Below, piece by piece: positions 63,521 through 64,000 of a DNA stretch of 64,000 nucleotides (its first letter is position 1; each line of letters opens with the position of its first letter). The DNA is from an uncultured Schlesneria sp. Lineage in GTDB: Bacteria; Planctomycetota; Planctomycetia; Planctomycetales; Planctomycetaceae. The notes beneath the pieces were generated by a model. The model searched no databases. It saw only the letters and a program-made list of their open reading frames with translations, and was not told where the DNA came from. Position numbers and translations under genes: made by a program. Where the stretch lies: NCBI GenBank assembly GCA_903840265.1, contig CAIMFH010000132.1, positions 28,634 to 92,633 of the forward strand, in the 5' to 3' direction.

Positions 63521-64000
63521 ATGCCGACTTTCCAATACGAAGCGATGGACAACACCGGGCTCGAGGTGAAGGACATCATCGAAGCCAACTCGGAACAAGA
63601 AGCGCAAGCGAAGATCCGAGAAAAAGGCTTCTACGTCACCAAGATCGCCCAGAAGGGCAAAGACAAGAAGACGAAGGACGGCAAGACCAAGGGAGACGGC
63701 AAGACCCAGACCGATGCCAAGAAGAAGGCCCCTCCCAAGCGTAAAAAGGGAGGCGGCTTCTCGATCGGTGGCGTCAGCGGCAAGAAGCTCTGCGCGTTCA
63801 CGCGACAACTCTCCACACTGCAAGACGCCGGCCTGCCGATCCTCCGCAGCCTGAGAATCCTTGAAGCCCAAGCCAAACCCGGCCCGCTCAAGAGCTCCCT
63901 GCTCGGCGTCATCGAAGACGTGGAATCGGGCAGCACCCTGTCGGAAGCCATGGCGAAGCAGCCCAAGGCGTTCGACAACCTGTACGTCAACATGGTGAAA
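63521..64000 (+). CDS. pilC: Type II secretion/type IV pilus inner-membrane protein PilC (GspF family), 3' truncated by window edge
   Basis: 160 codons visible, running off the window. GGAG lies seven bases before the ATG. The start MPTFQYEAMDNTGLEVKDIIEA and EQEAQAKIREKGFYVTKI is the GspF/PilC N-terminus; a Lys-rich linker (KDKKTKDGKTKGDGKT and KRKKGGG) follows, then the T2SSF domain (KKLCAFTRQLSTLQDAGLPILRSLRILEAQAKP, VIEDVESGSTLSEAMAKQPKAF). PilC is the platform in the cytoplasmic membrane on which the PilB and PilT ATPases act, consistent with the gene order. The unusually basic linker is longer than in many homologues. Confidence 0.93.
   Translation, partial: MPTFQYEAMDNTGLEVKDIIEANSEQEAQAKIREKGFYVTKIAQKGKDKKTKDGKTKGDGKTQTDAKKKAPPKRKKGGGFSIGGVSGKKLCAFTRQLSTLQDAGLPILRSLRILEAQAKPGPLKSSLLGVIEDVESGSTLSEAMAKQPKAFDNLYVNMVK

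Overview
The window looks like chromosomal DNA of a planctomycete (phylum Planctomycetota, probably class Planctomycetia). The main evidence is the set of family signatures: several DUF1549/DUF1553 (PSCyt2/PSD1) and Tat-exported DUF1501 proteins, a planctomycetal-type cytochrome c domain fused to WD40 repeats, a cysteine-rich YTV-type cell-wall protein, DUF4058 and DUF4013 proteins and many surface or periplasmic proteins with signal peptides. GC content is moderate by eye. I see no rRNA, tRNA, CRISPR array, prophage or insertion sequence.

Layout. 1-4124: a cut-off PSCyt2/PSD1 protein and a DUF1501 protein with a DUF4058 gene lodged between them. 4282-4665: small DUF4112 membrane protein. 4979-9635: four tightly packed genes for an MFS transporter, a metallophosphoesterase, an ArsB/NhaD-type ion transporter and a prokaryotic pentameric ligand-gated ion channel; this is the most intriguing small operon. 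9646-12455: DinB-like protein, a TIM-barrel PEP-hydrolase-family protein and a class V aminotransferase. 12771-23031: a second, larger planctomycetal surface cassette (DUF1501, PPC-repeat protein, PSCyt2/PSD1, PSCyt1-WD40, PQQ-type propeller). 23102-29761: DUF3050, isoaspartyl peptidase, an orphan sugar-type ABC ATPase, an SMP-30-type lactonase, a tiny Lys/Ala-rich histone-H1-like protein and a sugar isomerase/epimerase. 30712-32031: YTV cell-wall protein with two 48-bp repeat arrays. 32146-35662: plsY, serS and an M20 dipeptidase.

35814-45316 holds a two-gene PUFA-synthase-like locus transcribed leftward (PfaD-like enoyl reductase, then a 2576-residue PfaA-like KS-AT-5xACP-KR-DH protein). 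Each ACP is preceded by a linker encoded by a five-unit heptanucleotide array. 45637-47430 has two tandem STN-domain proteins, the second carrying an ExbD-like C-terminus. 48024-49936 is a FAS1 protein followed by an ECF sigma factor and an RskA-like anti-sigma factor, the same combination as the mycobacterial SigK/RskA/MPT70 module. 50103-56262 has YhcH-family, SppA, a Pro/Ala-rich YHS-like protein, a DUF4013 membrane protein and a nucleotidyltransferase-HD protein. 56748-64000 has hflX followed by a type IV pilus/type II secretion cluster (PilB-like ATPase, PilT, second PilB-like ATPase, start of PilC).

Many intergenic spaces hold strong hairpins. Some have a T-tract typical of intrinsic terminators and others do not. 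Several gaps carry degenerate dispersed repeats, and one gap holds a 28-bp near-perfect inverted repeat. All functional calls rest on motif recognition and reading; no database search was run.
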